A stretch of DNA of 64,000 nt from Cricetomys ansorgei (lineage: Eukaryota; Chordata; Mammalia; Rodentia; Nesomyidae), in assembly GCA_026225945.1 (NCBI GenBank), contig JAMJFZ010000107.1, positions 47,048,501-47,112,500 on the forward strand. The letters are read 5' to 3'. The position numbers and the translations under genes were made by a program. Shown one piece after another: positions 54,266 to 64,000 of the stretch. The notes beneath the pieces were generated by a model. The model saw only the letters and a list, made by a program, of their open reading frames with translations, made no database searches and had not been told where the DNA came from. The stretch's first letter is position 1. Every line of letters starts with the position of its first letter.

Positions 54266-54454
54266 TCACTGGAATTTGGCTCTTATCATGGGGAGGGCCA
54301 AAGTTTAGGGTTTTCTGTTGGAAATTATATTTTTAAGTTTATATCATGTTAAACTTTATTTGACCTTCATCCTAGTGCATCTAATTTCTTACTCTTCTGA
54401 ATAAACATATAGGAAATTGTTTCATCCTTTTGGGAAAGCATGCTGCTAGTTTGC

Positions 54455-54600
54455 TCACATGATAGTATTTAAACACCTACTGTGTGTCAGGCAATATGCA
54501 AAGTTATAGTAACGAGCCATGAACATTAACAGGGTTCTGGCCTTTGGAAGACTGATAAATCTATACGGGGAGAGACACATGTAAACATGTAAACATACAG
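54455..54600 (-). mobile_element. L2 3'-end fragment
   Basis: TTTAAACACCTACTGTGTGTC, AGGCAATATGCAAAG and CATGAACATTAACAGGGTTC match reverse-complement L2. A short sense L2-like piece (GTGTAGTAGGTGCTCCACGAA) lies at about 54818-54840. Confidence 0.6.
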
Positions 54601-55740
54601 GCTATACCAAGAAATACACCACACTGTGTTGGGTTTATTTGCTGGCCAAGATGATAGTCAGAATATTTGGTTGGCCATCTGTGATATTTTTGGGAAGTGA
54701 GAGTGTAGAAAATTTCTTTACATGTCTCTGACAAGTGTCTTCCATTTAAAACGTGAATGAGATTGGTTTTTATCCCATTATAGCATTGTGGGGCTTCAGT
54801 GATATAACACTGTGCTTGCGTGTAGTAGGTGCTCCACGAATATTGCTGCGATGATGGTGACAGCAATGGAGAAGACCAGGATGGAGGTAATAGTGAATTA
54901 ATGTGCTATGTGGCCCAACCATGACTTGACATGCCAGAAGTCAGGGTAGGGAAGAGGGAATATGAAATGAATCAACGAGTCTGCGTAAAGTACATTGACA
55001 AGAGCTCTGCAGCCTTAGGTCTTTAATGTCACTAGCCTTCAGAATACTCAACACATTCCAATGATGAAATGTGCTTTACAGATTATCTGGTACAGTAGTC
55101 TGTCTCTCGACTGAGCTCAAGGAGCCTTAGAATCTGGTCACATGCATCAGGGTCCTTACAGGGGTTAGAAAATCTCTCTTTCCCTTTTCATTCATCGGTT
55201 TTTATCTCTTTTATGTACTTTGTTTTCACGTGACCCTTTGTGTTTTGTTTGAAGGAAAACACCAAGCCTTTATCCCTAAAAGAAGCCATTATCTACTCTC
55301 TTATAAATCAAGAGCACATCTGCATTTTTGAGATGTCAGGCATCTGGGCATGGACTTTCTTACTCTTTTGACTCATATCAGTTAACCAACATTGCAAACC
55401 AAAGGCTGTATGCACGCTGTGTTCTAGTGCATGCTGGTTCTTCATTTCAAACTCTGGCTTGAAAAGCACATCTACCCAGTAAAAAAAACTACGCTCCACC
55501 ACCTGCAAGTCCAAGACAAGCTTCAACCTTTCAAGGAAGATGAAAGAGGGAATTAAGTATTCAGTCATAACAAGCTGACTGAGTCTCAGGGAGAAAATGA
55601 CACAGAGTATTATCTCCCAAACTTAGCTCCTGGGGTGTTGGCACCAGTTGCAATTCTTAGGCCTTTCTAATTATAGATGTGCTGCGTAACACTGCTTCCA
55701 CCTGCACCTATAACAATAACACTCAATGCTTAACATTACC
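54601..55740. other. Intergenic DNA, nothing assigned
   Basis: Apart from the short L2-like piece noted in the preceding entry, I see no gene or repeat that I can support. Confidence 0.4.
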
Positions 55741-55744
55741 AAAG

Positions 55745-55915
55745 ACCTTTTCAGCTTGAATTAATAAATTCACACAATTCCCAGCCATCTGGGACAGATA
55801 GTATTATTATCCAGGTTTCACAGAGACAGAAAACTTCAAAAGAGACTCTTCTGAGATCACACAGTGACTGGACCTGGGCCAGGAGTGGATCATAGACAGA
55901 CCAGATTTTTAATTT
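55745..55915 (-). mobile_element. MIR SINE
   Basis: AGTATTATTATCCAGGTTTCA, CAGAGACAGAAAACTTCAAAA, GAGATCACACAGTGACTGGAC and GGGCCAGGAGTGGATCATAG match the MIR reverse complement across most of its length. Confidence 0.75.
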
Positions 55916-56888
55916 TCATCGGAACATGACAGCCTTTCACAGATTATTTGGATTTGGGGGTGATTTGATTTCTTTTTCTTCGGCAAGCTAAACAGATACC
56001 CTTTGTTGGGGACTAGTGCACCACTGTGTTTCTGCTGTGGCTCTTTTCCCAGAAGGAATGATTATGCCCTCAGGAATTGCCACACGAGACATATTGCTTT
56101 GGAATACCAGGTAATTTTGGAACTCTTTGGGCTGGCTAGCGTTTGCCAGCTGTTTCATCTCTCTTACTTTCCCCTTCATTGTACCTACAACGTCTCCTTT
56201 TAGTTAAGAGATATCTGAACACAGACCTCTTGAATTGTAAAATGAAACCCCAAAACAGTCAGATATTTACAAAGTCTCCTCTGTTCTTTTCTGATGACCA
56301 ACTAATTAGGGACCACAAACACCTTGGAGGAGGTTCTTTATAGATAATACCAGCCTTCTAATCAGTCGTTTTTTTAAGATTTAAAATAGCTCTTATTGCC
56401 CTAGTTATAAGAAAATTACATTTGAAACATGATTAAGTGACCCACTGGTGGACAATCACGACTCTCTTTTGACTGCTATCCTAGTCTAGGGCTTGTGGTT
56501 CAGGAGACTTACATCTTTATGTTTTTACTCATGCAGAGCTGGCAGAAAAAGTTCTTTTTTAAAAAATCCCTTTTGTCCAAAACAAATAGGCTTTTATGTA
56601 GGCAATAATTGTGCAAAACAAAACAATGTCAAATTAAAATGAAATATTAACAAGATTTCCATGCTGACTCAGAGAACCAGGAAAAACGGATGATTTAGAA
56701 AACTCAGAATATGAAAGGAATTTGGTGAATATGATTAAGAACTTTTCAAAGCAAGGCTCTTTTGAAATTGAAGTTCAAAAAGCATCTCTCTGTTGTCTGT
56801 GTATGAGTCACCTTGTAGACGTAGAGTGAGCAACTTGAAAGAACCAAGAATCTGAAGAGACTGTGTGGCATACTCTCAAGGCTAGTTT
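55916..56888. other. Intergenic DNA, nothing assigned
   Basis: No gene, SINE or LTR was recognised. Confidence 0.4.
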
Positions 56889-56890
56889 TT

Positions 56891-56945
56891 TTTCCTTCCT
56901 TCCTTCCTTCCTTCCTACCTTCCTTCCTTCCTTCCTTCCTTCCTT
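56891..56945 (+). repeat. (TTCC)n microsatellite
   Basis: A CCTT array interrupted once by CCTACC. Confidence 0.95.
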
Positions 56946-57616
56946 TCCTAAATACCAGGATAGGCCTGACTCATTTTGTTTTCAATAAGTTCCATAAAAT
57001 AGATTCACCCCAAAGTATAAAGATTCTTGGTGTGGTGCCCCCAAATTCTTCTTTTAAAAAATTAAGTAAATGGTACTTTATAATATTACTCTATCAGTAA
57101 CTAAAAATAAATGTACAGTTAACTAAAAACTCTTCTAATCAGAAAAGCTGGGCAGTTTCTTTCCAGTTCAAGGCCAACACTCTAGGATGAGCCTGAGAGT
57201 GATAAATGTTCACATGAAAACCTCAGGTCTATATAAGGGCGCAGTGTGGACTTGAGCCTGCAGACAGCTATCAGGCGCACCCCCAAATGCTTCATCAGCC
57301 TGTTGAGTATCAGTTACCCCACCAAGATGCACAGGCAGTTGGTGAGTTACCCAAACTCATTCCTTCAGTCAGCAAGTTTGGATTAGACTACTTGCCAAGA
57401 GGACATGAGTGCCAACTGTTTCATAATTTAATAAAAAGCTAATCCTTTGAGCTCAGTGAACACTCAAATCTTCATAGGAAAAATATTCATCAAGCTCAAG
57501 TTAGGACAACACCCCTTCTTTGTTCCATCCTCACCATCATCCAAAACTTCCTGAAGGAGTCTATTTAGAGCCTAGAACTTTTCTATGCTGGATCTGCCCT
57601 GGCATTAAAAAAAAGT

Positions 57617-57643
57617 ATGTGTGTGTGTGTGTGTGTGTGTGTA
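57617..57643 (+). repeat. (TG)n microsatellite
   Basis: About 13 TG units, followed by a T13 run at 57647-57659. Confidence 0.95.
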
Positions 57644-57854
57644 GCTTTTTTTTTTTTTTGTAAAGTGTACAACGGCCTATTTGACCATTTCTAGTTACTG
57701 TTTTCCTAGATCCTTAAATAAAATCTGCCAAAACACTTAGTCCTCAATACTAAGATGACCAGTCTTCCTAAAATAATCCTTTGTGAGCCAGAGATCGTTT
57801 CAAATCTTAATATTTTCAAATAAATATTTGTGTATTTTACTTGAAAAATATTTT

Positions 57855-57985
57855 GTTCAGGCTTGGTGGTTTGTGCTTTGAAGTCCCAACACTCAGAAGT
57901 CTGAGGCAGGAAGATTGCTTTGAGTTTAAGGTCAATCTGGGCTATAGAAGAAAACTGTCTCAAAAAAAAAAAAAAAAAACCAAGT
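57855..57985 (+). mobile_element. B1/B4-like SINE
   Basis: CAGGCTTGGTGGTTTGTGCTT, AGTCTGAGGCAGGAAGATTGC and TTAAGGTCAATCTGGGCTATA, ending in an A18 run. Confidence 0.7.
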
Positions 57986-57999
57986 CAAAGTTTTGTTCA

Positions 58000-58770
58000 A
58001 GTCTCCAAAAGTAACAGAGAGATGCCAGATATTTTTCTCGGTGTGAGGAGGAGCTTTTAGGAAATAGTTGATCCAAAAAAGTTTAAACATTGGCAGGCAG
58101 GATATGAAGACAAACTTGTAAACTTTTGCCAGCGCTGATGTTTGAACTGGGCAAAAAAAGGGTGCCAAAACAAGAGGCCCTACACAGGGTGGCTGTGACC
58201 TCTGGGAACTGCTGCAGTCAGAAGACACTGTGTTACTGTCTGCAGAGTCAGCTGCCATCTATACCCTTCCTGATGCACACCCCAGGTCTCCCAGAGTGAG
58301 ACTGTGGACCAGTTGGCAGCTGTGGGGCTCTTCTCACTCCTCTAGGGCAGGACTTGACTGTGAATTCATAACGTGTCTTGGCTTTCCCCAGCAAAGCTAG
58401 AATTGCAAAGGATGCCGAATAATTCCCTCACAGATCCAATTCAGTGTATGACTGTAGGCTTCCTCTCCTTTTGTAGTCCTTCTTCCAAGAAGTGCTGCCG
58501 GATGCTCTGGGGCTTCCTTGAACTTGGCCTATGTCTTTCATGCCCTACCACCATCCTTGACTTTGTGCTCTATGTCGCACTGTTCAGGAGCTTCCAAGAG
58601 GCTCTACACCAGGGCTGGGGAGCCAAGCTCAGCCACTTCAAGGTCTGAAAAGGGATGGTCATAGATTTACTCTCAGGTTGATTCTCTCTTATACCTACCT
58701 GTTCACAAGGTAGGTCTAGAATGCCATCCCTTATATAGTAGTGGAAGTGCTCTCCAATGATAAAGCATTA
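58000..58770. other. Intergenic DNA, nothing assigned
   Basis: Higher GC than the surroundings but no supported exon. The frames at 57932-58258 and 58373-58648 match no known protein. Confidence 0.4.
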
Positions 58771-58774
58771 ACTT

Positions 58775-58890
58775 GTTTTCTGTTTGTTTGTTTGAGACAG
58801 GGTCTCATGTACTCTAGGCAGGTCTTGAGCTGATCCTCCTAACTTTGTCTCTCAAGTGCTGGTGTGCCTCACATCTGACTACCGATATCC
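58775..58890 (-). mobile_element. B1-like SINE
   Basis: GAGACAGGGTCTCATGTACTC, GGCAGGTCTTGAGCTGATCC and TCTCAAGTGCTGGTGTGCC are reverse complement. Confidence 0.7.
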
Positions 58891-58949
58891 ATCCTAAGTC
58901 TACTTCCCCAATCCTCAATGGGATTGTTGGACGGAAAGAAAAAGAGCCA

Positions 58950-59060
58950 CACATAGCCTGGTGCGCACACCAATAATCCCAGCACTGAGGAAGTGAGGTG
59001 GGAGGATCATGCAGTCAAGTCTAACAACACAGCAAGACTCAGTCTGTCTACATAAAAAAG
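58950..59060 (+). mobile_element. B1/B4-like SINE
   Basis: AGCCTGGTGCGCACACCAATA, TCCCAGCACTGAGGAAGTG and TGGGAGGATCATGCAGTC are sense. Confidence 0.7.
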
Positions 59061-60000
59061 CAGATGAATAAGAAGGAAGAAGAGGAGGGGGTGGCAGGGA
59101 GGAGCTATAATTGGATGACCTGGAAAATCACATAAAGAGTTGAAAAGAAACTGATATTTCAGATGCTCTGTATCACCTAGTACCCAGGTCTCTTTGTCAG
59201 TGTGATGACAGACTCACTGTGATGTCGTCCACCATTTGGAAGTAGGGATGTTAACGCTGAGCTGGGAATTTAATATCAACGTGCAAAAATCCAAATGAAT
59301 TAAAATCCCCAGATATTGTTCCTTTGTGCTCAACATTGCAGCTGTTAGCAAAGAATATGGAGTATTGACCAATTAAGGAAGACTGTGCAGCATATGTCAA
59401 GCACAAATAGCAAAACAGGAGCATAATCTTTGAGGCCCCTAGTTTAAGGTCAGGCTCACTGCTCTCTCCTGAAAGGCATGCTTGTTCCCTAAATAAGTTT
59501 TCTTGTTCCAGACTGCTGGATGGCATGTAGCTGCCAGGGCAGCAGAATTCCCTGCCCTGTTTCCAGTGTCAGGTTTCCTTGGAACAGTCTATATGCGGCC
59601 TCAGTCTTCTAAAGCCTTTTACTTTGCTGTGGTGGTGCTGACTCTGCATGGTAACCTATCCATGCTCTTGCATAACATTTCCAGTAGTTGTTTGGCTGGA
59701 GGTGAATGGAGCTAACACACTCACTGAGCTATTGGGTTTAATAATCCCCCTTTCTGATGTTCATTAGATTATAGTCCTTCAGCTAGGTGGTTAAATATAA
59801 GTAGCCTATAAAAAAAAGGAGATGAGTTTATTAATCTCTCTGGACTTGATATATAGGTGAGTGTGTATATATGCGGGGGAGGGTTTATGTATGTGTTCAT
59901 GTGGGTATATAAATCTTTGTGCATACATATGTACAGGCCAGAGATCAACAGTAGATGTCTTTCTTGATCAATCTCCACCTTATTTTTTGAGGCAGGGTCT

Positions 60001-60370
60001 ATATTAGTCAGAGTTCTCTAAAGGAATAGAACTAATGGAAATTATATATCTATATCTATATATATATGTAGATAGATAGATAGATATATAGATAGATATA
60101 TGGATTGATTAAAGTGGCTTATAGTCTGTGGTCCAAATAGCCCAATAATGTCTGTCTCCCAATGGAAAGGCTAGGGATCTGGTAGTTGTTCAGTCCACAA
60201 GTCTGGATGTCTCAGGAGTCCCAGTCTGATGCTGGAGTCCCAGAAAAATCATAGAGAGCTACCATTCTTCAGCCTACCAAATCCCAAAGAACTGGATTCT
60301 GATACCAGGACCACCTCGTCTCACCAGTATCTGGGCAGGTTTGTTGAAAACAAAACAAGACAAAACAAAA
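60001..60370 (+). mobile_element. Rodent L1 3'-end-like repeat with (GATA)n and A-rich tail
   Basis: ATTAGTCAGAGTTCTCTAAAG, AATAGAACTAATGGAAATTAT, a (TATC/GATA)n stretch (60050-60105), TAAAGTGGCTTATAGTCTGT and CTGATGCTGGAGTCCCAG, ending in an (AAAAC)n-like tail at 60345-60371. Confidence 0.5.
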
Positions 60371-60374
60371 TGGA

Positions 60375-60779
60375 CTGTGTGAAGTCTGAAGTTTCTTTTT
60401 CATCTTCCCTGTCTCCACACTGGATGTTACTGGCATGATGTCATGCCCCACATTGCAGGTGCTACTTGTAGTAGTATGCCTACAGGGCAGCTCAGCAAAG
60501 AAGACAAGGAGGCACTTTCATAGGTGTAACCCTGCCAGACCTCAGCAGAGGAGTACCATCCTGGCCAGCGCCATATTGGACAGTGGAACCCTGAGCAAAT
60601 GAGCTCAGGTGTTTTTATTTATTCAGAACTCCTCAGGTGCAGATCATGAGCAATCAAACATCTCCTACAGAAATCCAACACCTGCAGACCATACAAAATG
60701 CCAAGACATAGGTAGCCCCTCACCCAACAGTGCATGAAACAATTATTTTGTACATAACTAAAAATGAACTTCCACAACA
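60375..60779 (-). mobile_element. mys-like LTR (60467-60779) with start of internal region
   Basis: The LTR runs on the - strand from TGTTGTGGAAG (60779) to ACTACTACA (60467) and shares CCAGACCTCAGCAGAGG, TGGACAGTGGAACCCTGAGC and CCTCACCCAACAGTGCA with those at 10464 and 12331. Immediately after it, AGTAGCACCTGCAATGTGGGG resembles a primer binding site for tRNA-Lys (TGGCGCCCAACGTGGGG). The leader to about 60375 matches 62000-62121. Confidence 0.68.
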
Positions 60780-61479
60780 GGCAAGCATCTTTAACTACTG
60801 GGAAATCTTGCCAACACAAAACAAGCATGTTTTAAGTAACAGATGACTTAATAATAATTACAAAATATATTGGAAAATCCAGCAATAGTCATAGTTAAAT
60901 GCAAGGACAAGATGACATTAAGTTAGAAGGAATTACTATAAAGCAATAAGAATACCTCTTTTATTTTTTTCTTAAAAAAGGTAGCAAGCTATATAAATTG
61001 CTACAGAACCTCTGGAGAATAAATTTCTATTTGGGTATGGCTTAGAATGGAGAAAAAGTCAACTGGACATAAAAATATTAAAAAAAGTTCAAAGGTGATG
61101 TAGCTATCAAAAGTAAGCTAATCTGGTCTGGTCTCAGGGTCAACTAACAGATGTTCAGGATAAGATATAGGCAGTCACACTCTGAACTTGCTCATCTATA
61201 AGTAGAGCATGGGTTTCCATTTATAACCAATATAGAAAGCACATTAATAAACCCTGAGCTCATTCTGGACACCATCCATTGGAAACCATCTTCAATGGAG
61301 AAGGTAAGTTATATTTAGCTCTGCTAGAATATCCAGAGAAAACTCTAGGAAAAATATGTTAGCAGTCACTAGATATCTGAAGGGTTTTTTCTTTTTCTGA
61401 AAGGAATGTTGGATTTAGTTCACAAGACTCCATGATTCAAATAAATAATTTTAATAAATAAATAACATAATGGGTGGCG

Positions 61480-62440
61480 ACTCCATGTATGCTAATTTTT
61501 ACTCAAGATTCATGGCTACAGAAAAGACAGAATCCTGGTGGTTTGGCGTTCTTTTCTACCACTGCTTCAGGAAAACGTACAACCTTCTTCATAGATCTTA
61601 AACACAGGATCTGCTTGGGCTTCACACACACAAAAAGCCATCAAAAAACTCAGTTTGTAGAACAGTAGTCTATGGCTTTCATTTCCTATGTCCCTTGTGG
61701 CTAGCTGTGGGAGTGCCCTGCACATAGCCATGCTGTTTCCTTGAGCTAGGGTCAGCTTCATAATTAATGAAAGTGGTTGGAACCTGTTTTTTTCCCTGCT
61801 CCTAGATGAATTCTTTGTTTTCACCATGGGCATTTCTTTCTCTAAAGGCCTCTCTATTGGTTCTCACTTTTGGGTCCTCTTTCTCATTTTCTCTTTTCTC
61901 ATTTCCTTCCTCGCTCTCCTCTTTCTTCAGGAGACTTCTAGTCATTATTTTTTTTTTTTGCATGTGTATAGTTTCTGTCTTCTGGGAATGGCTCTGAGCA
62001 TACTTTACCAGACTCTGTGAGTTCTCAAGTTTCTTTCTGGGTTTTCCTTGTCTCCACATTGGATTAGCTGGTGTGATGTCATGCCCTTCTTTGCTTCTGC
62101 CTACCATGTTGGTGCACCATTTGTAGCAGTTCACTGGTGTGTGGCTCACCAAGAGAGGTAAGGAGGTGCAAACCTGCCAGACCTCAGCAGAGGGAACCAC
62201 CATCATGGCAAGTGCCATCCTGAACAGTGGGGCCCTGAGCACCTCATCTCAGGGGTTTTTATTAATACCTAAGCTCCTCAAGTGTTCTATTGATAGCGTG
62301 TACAGATTATGAGCAATCAAATGTCTTTTACATAAAGCCAACACACGCAGGCCATACAAATGTCAAGGCCTAGGCAGCCCCTCACCCAACTATGCACAAA
62401 TATACATTTTAAACATAACTAAAAATTAACTTCTGCATCG
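61480..62440 (-). mobile_element. mys-like LTR (62122-62440) plus internal region
   Basis: The LTR matches the other three. The following internal segment (62121 down to about 61480) aligns with 11880-12330: TCCTGGTGGTTTGGCGTTC, TCTACCACTGCTTCAGG and TTTGTTTTCACCATG blocks. The small open frame at 61802-62242 crosses the LTR boundary and is not a viral gene. No coding capacity is left. Confidence 0.68.
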
Positions 62441-62452
62441 CATCACTCTCCT

Positions 62453-62512
62453 TCCTTCCTTCCTTCCTTCCTTCCTTCCTTCCTTCCTTCCTTCCTTCCT
62501 TCCTTCCTTCCT
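62453..62512 (+). repeat. (TTCC)n microsatellite
   Basis: About 15 CCTT units directly at the end of the mys-like LTR. A second, imperfect C/T-rich tract is at 62680-62760. Confidence 0.95.
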
Positions 62513-62994
62513 TTCTCTCTCCCTCTCCCCCACCTCTCTTTCTTTTTGACAAGTTCTTTTAGACAAGCTTCTTGACCTTGGAGAATGGTTGGACAGTGAG
62601 CTGCAAGGATTGATTCTCCTGTCTCTGACTTTCCAGTGCTGGGTTACAGACATGAGCAGACTTTCTTTCCTCTTTCCTTTATGCTTTCCTTTCTTTCTTC
62701 CTTCCTTCCTTCCTCCTTTCTTCCTTCCTTTCCTCCCTCTCTCCTTCCCCCTCTCTTTCTTAACGTGGGTACTAGAAATCTAGACTCAGGTTTAATTCTT
62801 ATTTTCATCACGCCCAAATGTCCCAAGAGTGCACTGCAATCATTTTAAGGAGCCATCTCTCCAGCCACTCCCTATTTGTTTAACTGATCCCTTCATCCCT
62901 AAATAACACCCTCTCTACTTTCGTGCCACACATTTCCATTTTCTCTCTTATTCCCCTCTTCCCACTCCCTTTAAACCTCTTCCTCCCATCTCTA

Positions 62995-62999
<5 letters not shown>

Positions 63000-63045
<46 letters not shown>
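63000..63045 (+). repeat. (CA)n microsatellite
   Basis: About 22 CA units. Confidence 0.97.
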
Positions 63046-63049
<4 letters not shown>

Positions 63050-63093
63050 AATTCTGGTAGTTTTTTCTCAAATGACAATCTAACATATTAAGG

Positions 63094-63266
63094 CAGTAAT
63101 TTTATTTTAAAAATAAAATTATTTTTGTTCCTACTTCATAACTATAATTTTGCTACTGTTATGACTCTTAATGTAAATATCTGATATGCAGATGGTCTTT
63201 TGTGACGCCTCTGAAAAGGTCATCTGACTCCCAAAAGGGTCAAGACCCACAGGTTGAGCACTGCTG
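63094..63266 (+). mobile_element. URR1-type hAT transposon, internally deleted
   Basis: It begins near CAGTAATTTTATTTT and ends GGTTGAGCACTGCTG. Internal landmarks are CTTCATAACTATAATTTTGC and CTTAATGTAAATATCTGATA. Flanks TATTAAGG (63086-63093) and CCTTAAGG (63267-63274) match at 6 of 8. Confidence 0.8.
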
Positions 63267-63274
63267 CCTTAAGG

Positions 63275-64000
63275 CATCTTCATAGTCACATAATGAGTGT
63301 CAGTAGGAATTTCTTACTGTGCAGAGAATTTTACCATTAATAAATAAATAAATAGATGCCAAGATACAAGCAAATCAACCATGTTAATGAAATACAAAGT
63401 CTAGTGCTAAAAGTGCCAGGAAGTCCTTCAGGGACACCACACCCCCGACACTTAACAAGGTATACAATGCCAGACCTGTTCTGGGAGCTGTGTCTCTGTT
63501 CAGCTATTCTCTCAACAACTCTGTGATCTGTATTTTGTAATAATCATTCCCTGTGACAAGTGAAGAAACATTAACAAAAAAAAAAAAAATGAACTGTTCA
63601 GGCCCAAAGGGCCAGCAGACAGGATTCAAACTTATTCAACTAAGGATGTCCTTGAACTTCTGACCCTGCCAAGACCAGGATAGCCAGGGTCCCAGAATCC
63701 TGGCTAGTGTTGGTGAAGGAATGAAAAAAGGATAGACATACAGACACATGTACGATGAAGCTGGGATCAGGTGGGGTTCCGCTACAATTACCACTGAAAC
63801 CTGTAACCTCAAAGAGATTATTAGATACATCACTGCACCAGGTGGTGGGGAAGGTAGAGGGGTTGTCTTATCATGGTAGGAGGTCTCTGTAGGTGAGCAC
63901 TCTCAGGCTGTAAATTTCAGTAGAAGGAAGCACAGTTGCTAGTCTCTGCAGACAGTGATCGATCAATAGACCAATCATCTAAAAATATGAGTATTCACAC
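63275..64000. other. Intergenic DNA at window end, nothing assigned
   Basis: No gene or clear repeat. An A13 run lies at 63577-63589. Confidence 0.4.

Noticed and set aside
61802..62242. 146-codon - strand frame
   Set aside because: It spans LTR and non-coding internal sequence of the mys-like element and has no retroviral protein features I can recognise.
52000..64000. MTUS1 5' exons expected to the right by synteny
   Set aside because: No exon with splice sites or recognisable protein was seen; MTUS1 probably lies beyond the window.

Overview
This window is mammalian nuclear DNA from a muroid rodent. B1, B2/B3, B4 and ID SINEs, rodent L1 fragments and URR1 hAT-type DNA transposons occur throughout, next to older shared eutherian repeats (MIR, L2, MER5A, MER20). 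The one complete protein gene is FGL1 (fibrinogen-like 1, hepassocin) on the + strand. Its product is clearly FGL1 but differs from what I recall of the mouse protein at many residues. Together with the mys-like endogenous retroviral elements this suggests a non-Mus rodent, possibly a cricetid (inference).

Layout. 1-7.7 kb: intron-like DNA packed with SINEs, with no coding exon recognised. 7.7-9.2 kb: a CpG-rich housekeeping promoter. Its likely first exon lies on the - strand, with a YY1 element and good 5' splice sites, and upstream are an E-box and two ZNF143-type sites. From the conserved gene order MTUS1-FGL1-PCM1 known in mammals, this is most likely the PCM1 promoter, divergent from FGL1. 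9.2-29 kb: intergenic DNA with a two-LTR mys-like element (10.5-12.6 kb), two solo LTR candidates and long polypyrimidine tracts. 29.5-51.95 kb: FGL1, with a tentative non-coding first exon, seven coding exons (35860-51852) that join in frame to give 314 codons, and a poly(A) signal at 51909. 52-64 kb: repeat-rich intergenic DNA with a second group of mys-like LTRs (60.4-62.4 kb) and microsatellites.

Biology. FGL1 is a liver-secreted fibrinogen-domain protein, known as a hepatocyte mitogen and LAG3 ligand. PCM1 is the scaffold of centriolar satellites. The genes are neighbours and I see no functional link. I find no CRISPR array, operon, tRNA, rRNA or prokaryotic system, and no convincing undescribed system. 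The most interesting observations are nested transposon insertions with readable target-site duplications, a mys-like element with an internal tandem repeat, a 10-bp-type minisatellite in an FGL1 intron, an X-box in the presumed PCM1 promoter, and a weak FGL1 splice donor whose read-through gives a defined alternative C-terminus. Repeat family names come from memory of the families, and repeat boundaries are accurate to about 10-30 bases unless a target duplication is quoted.
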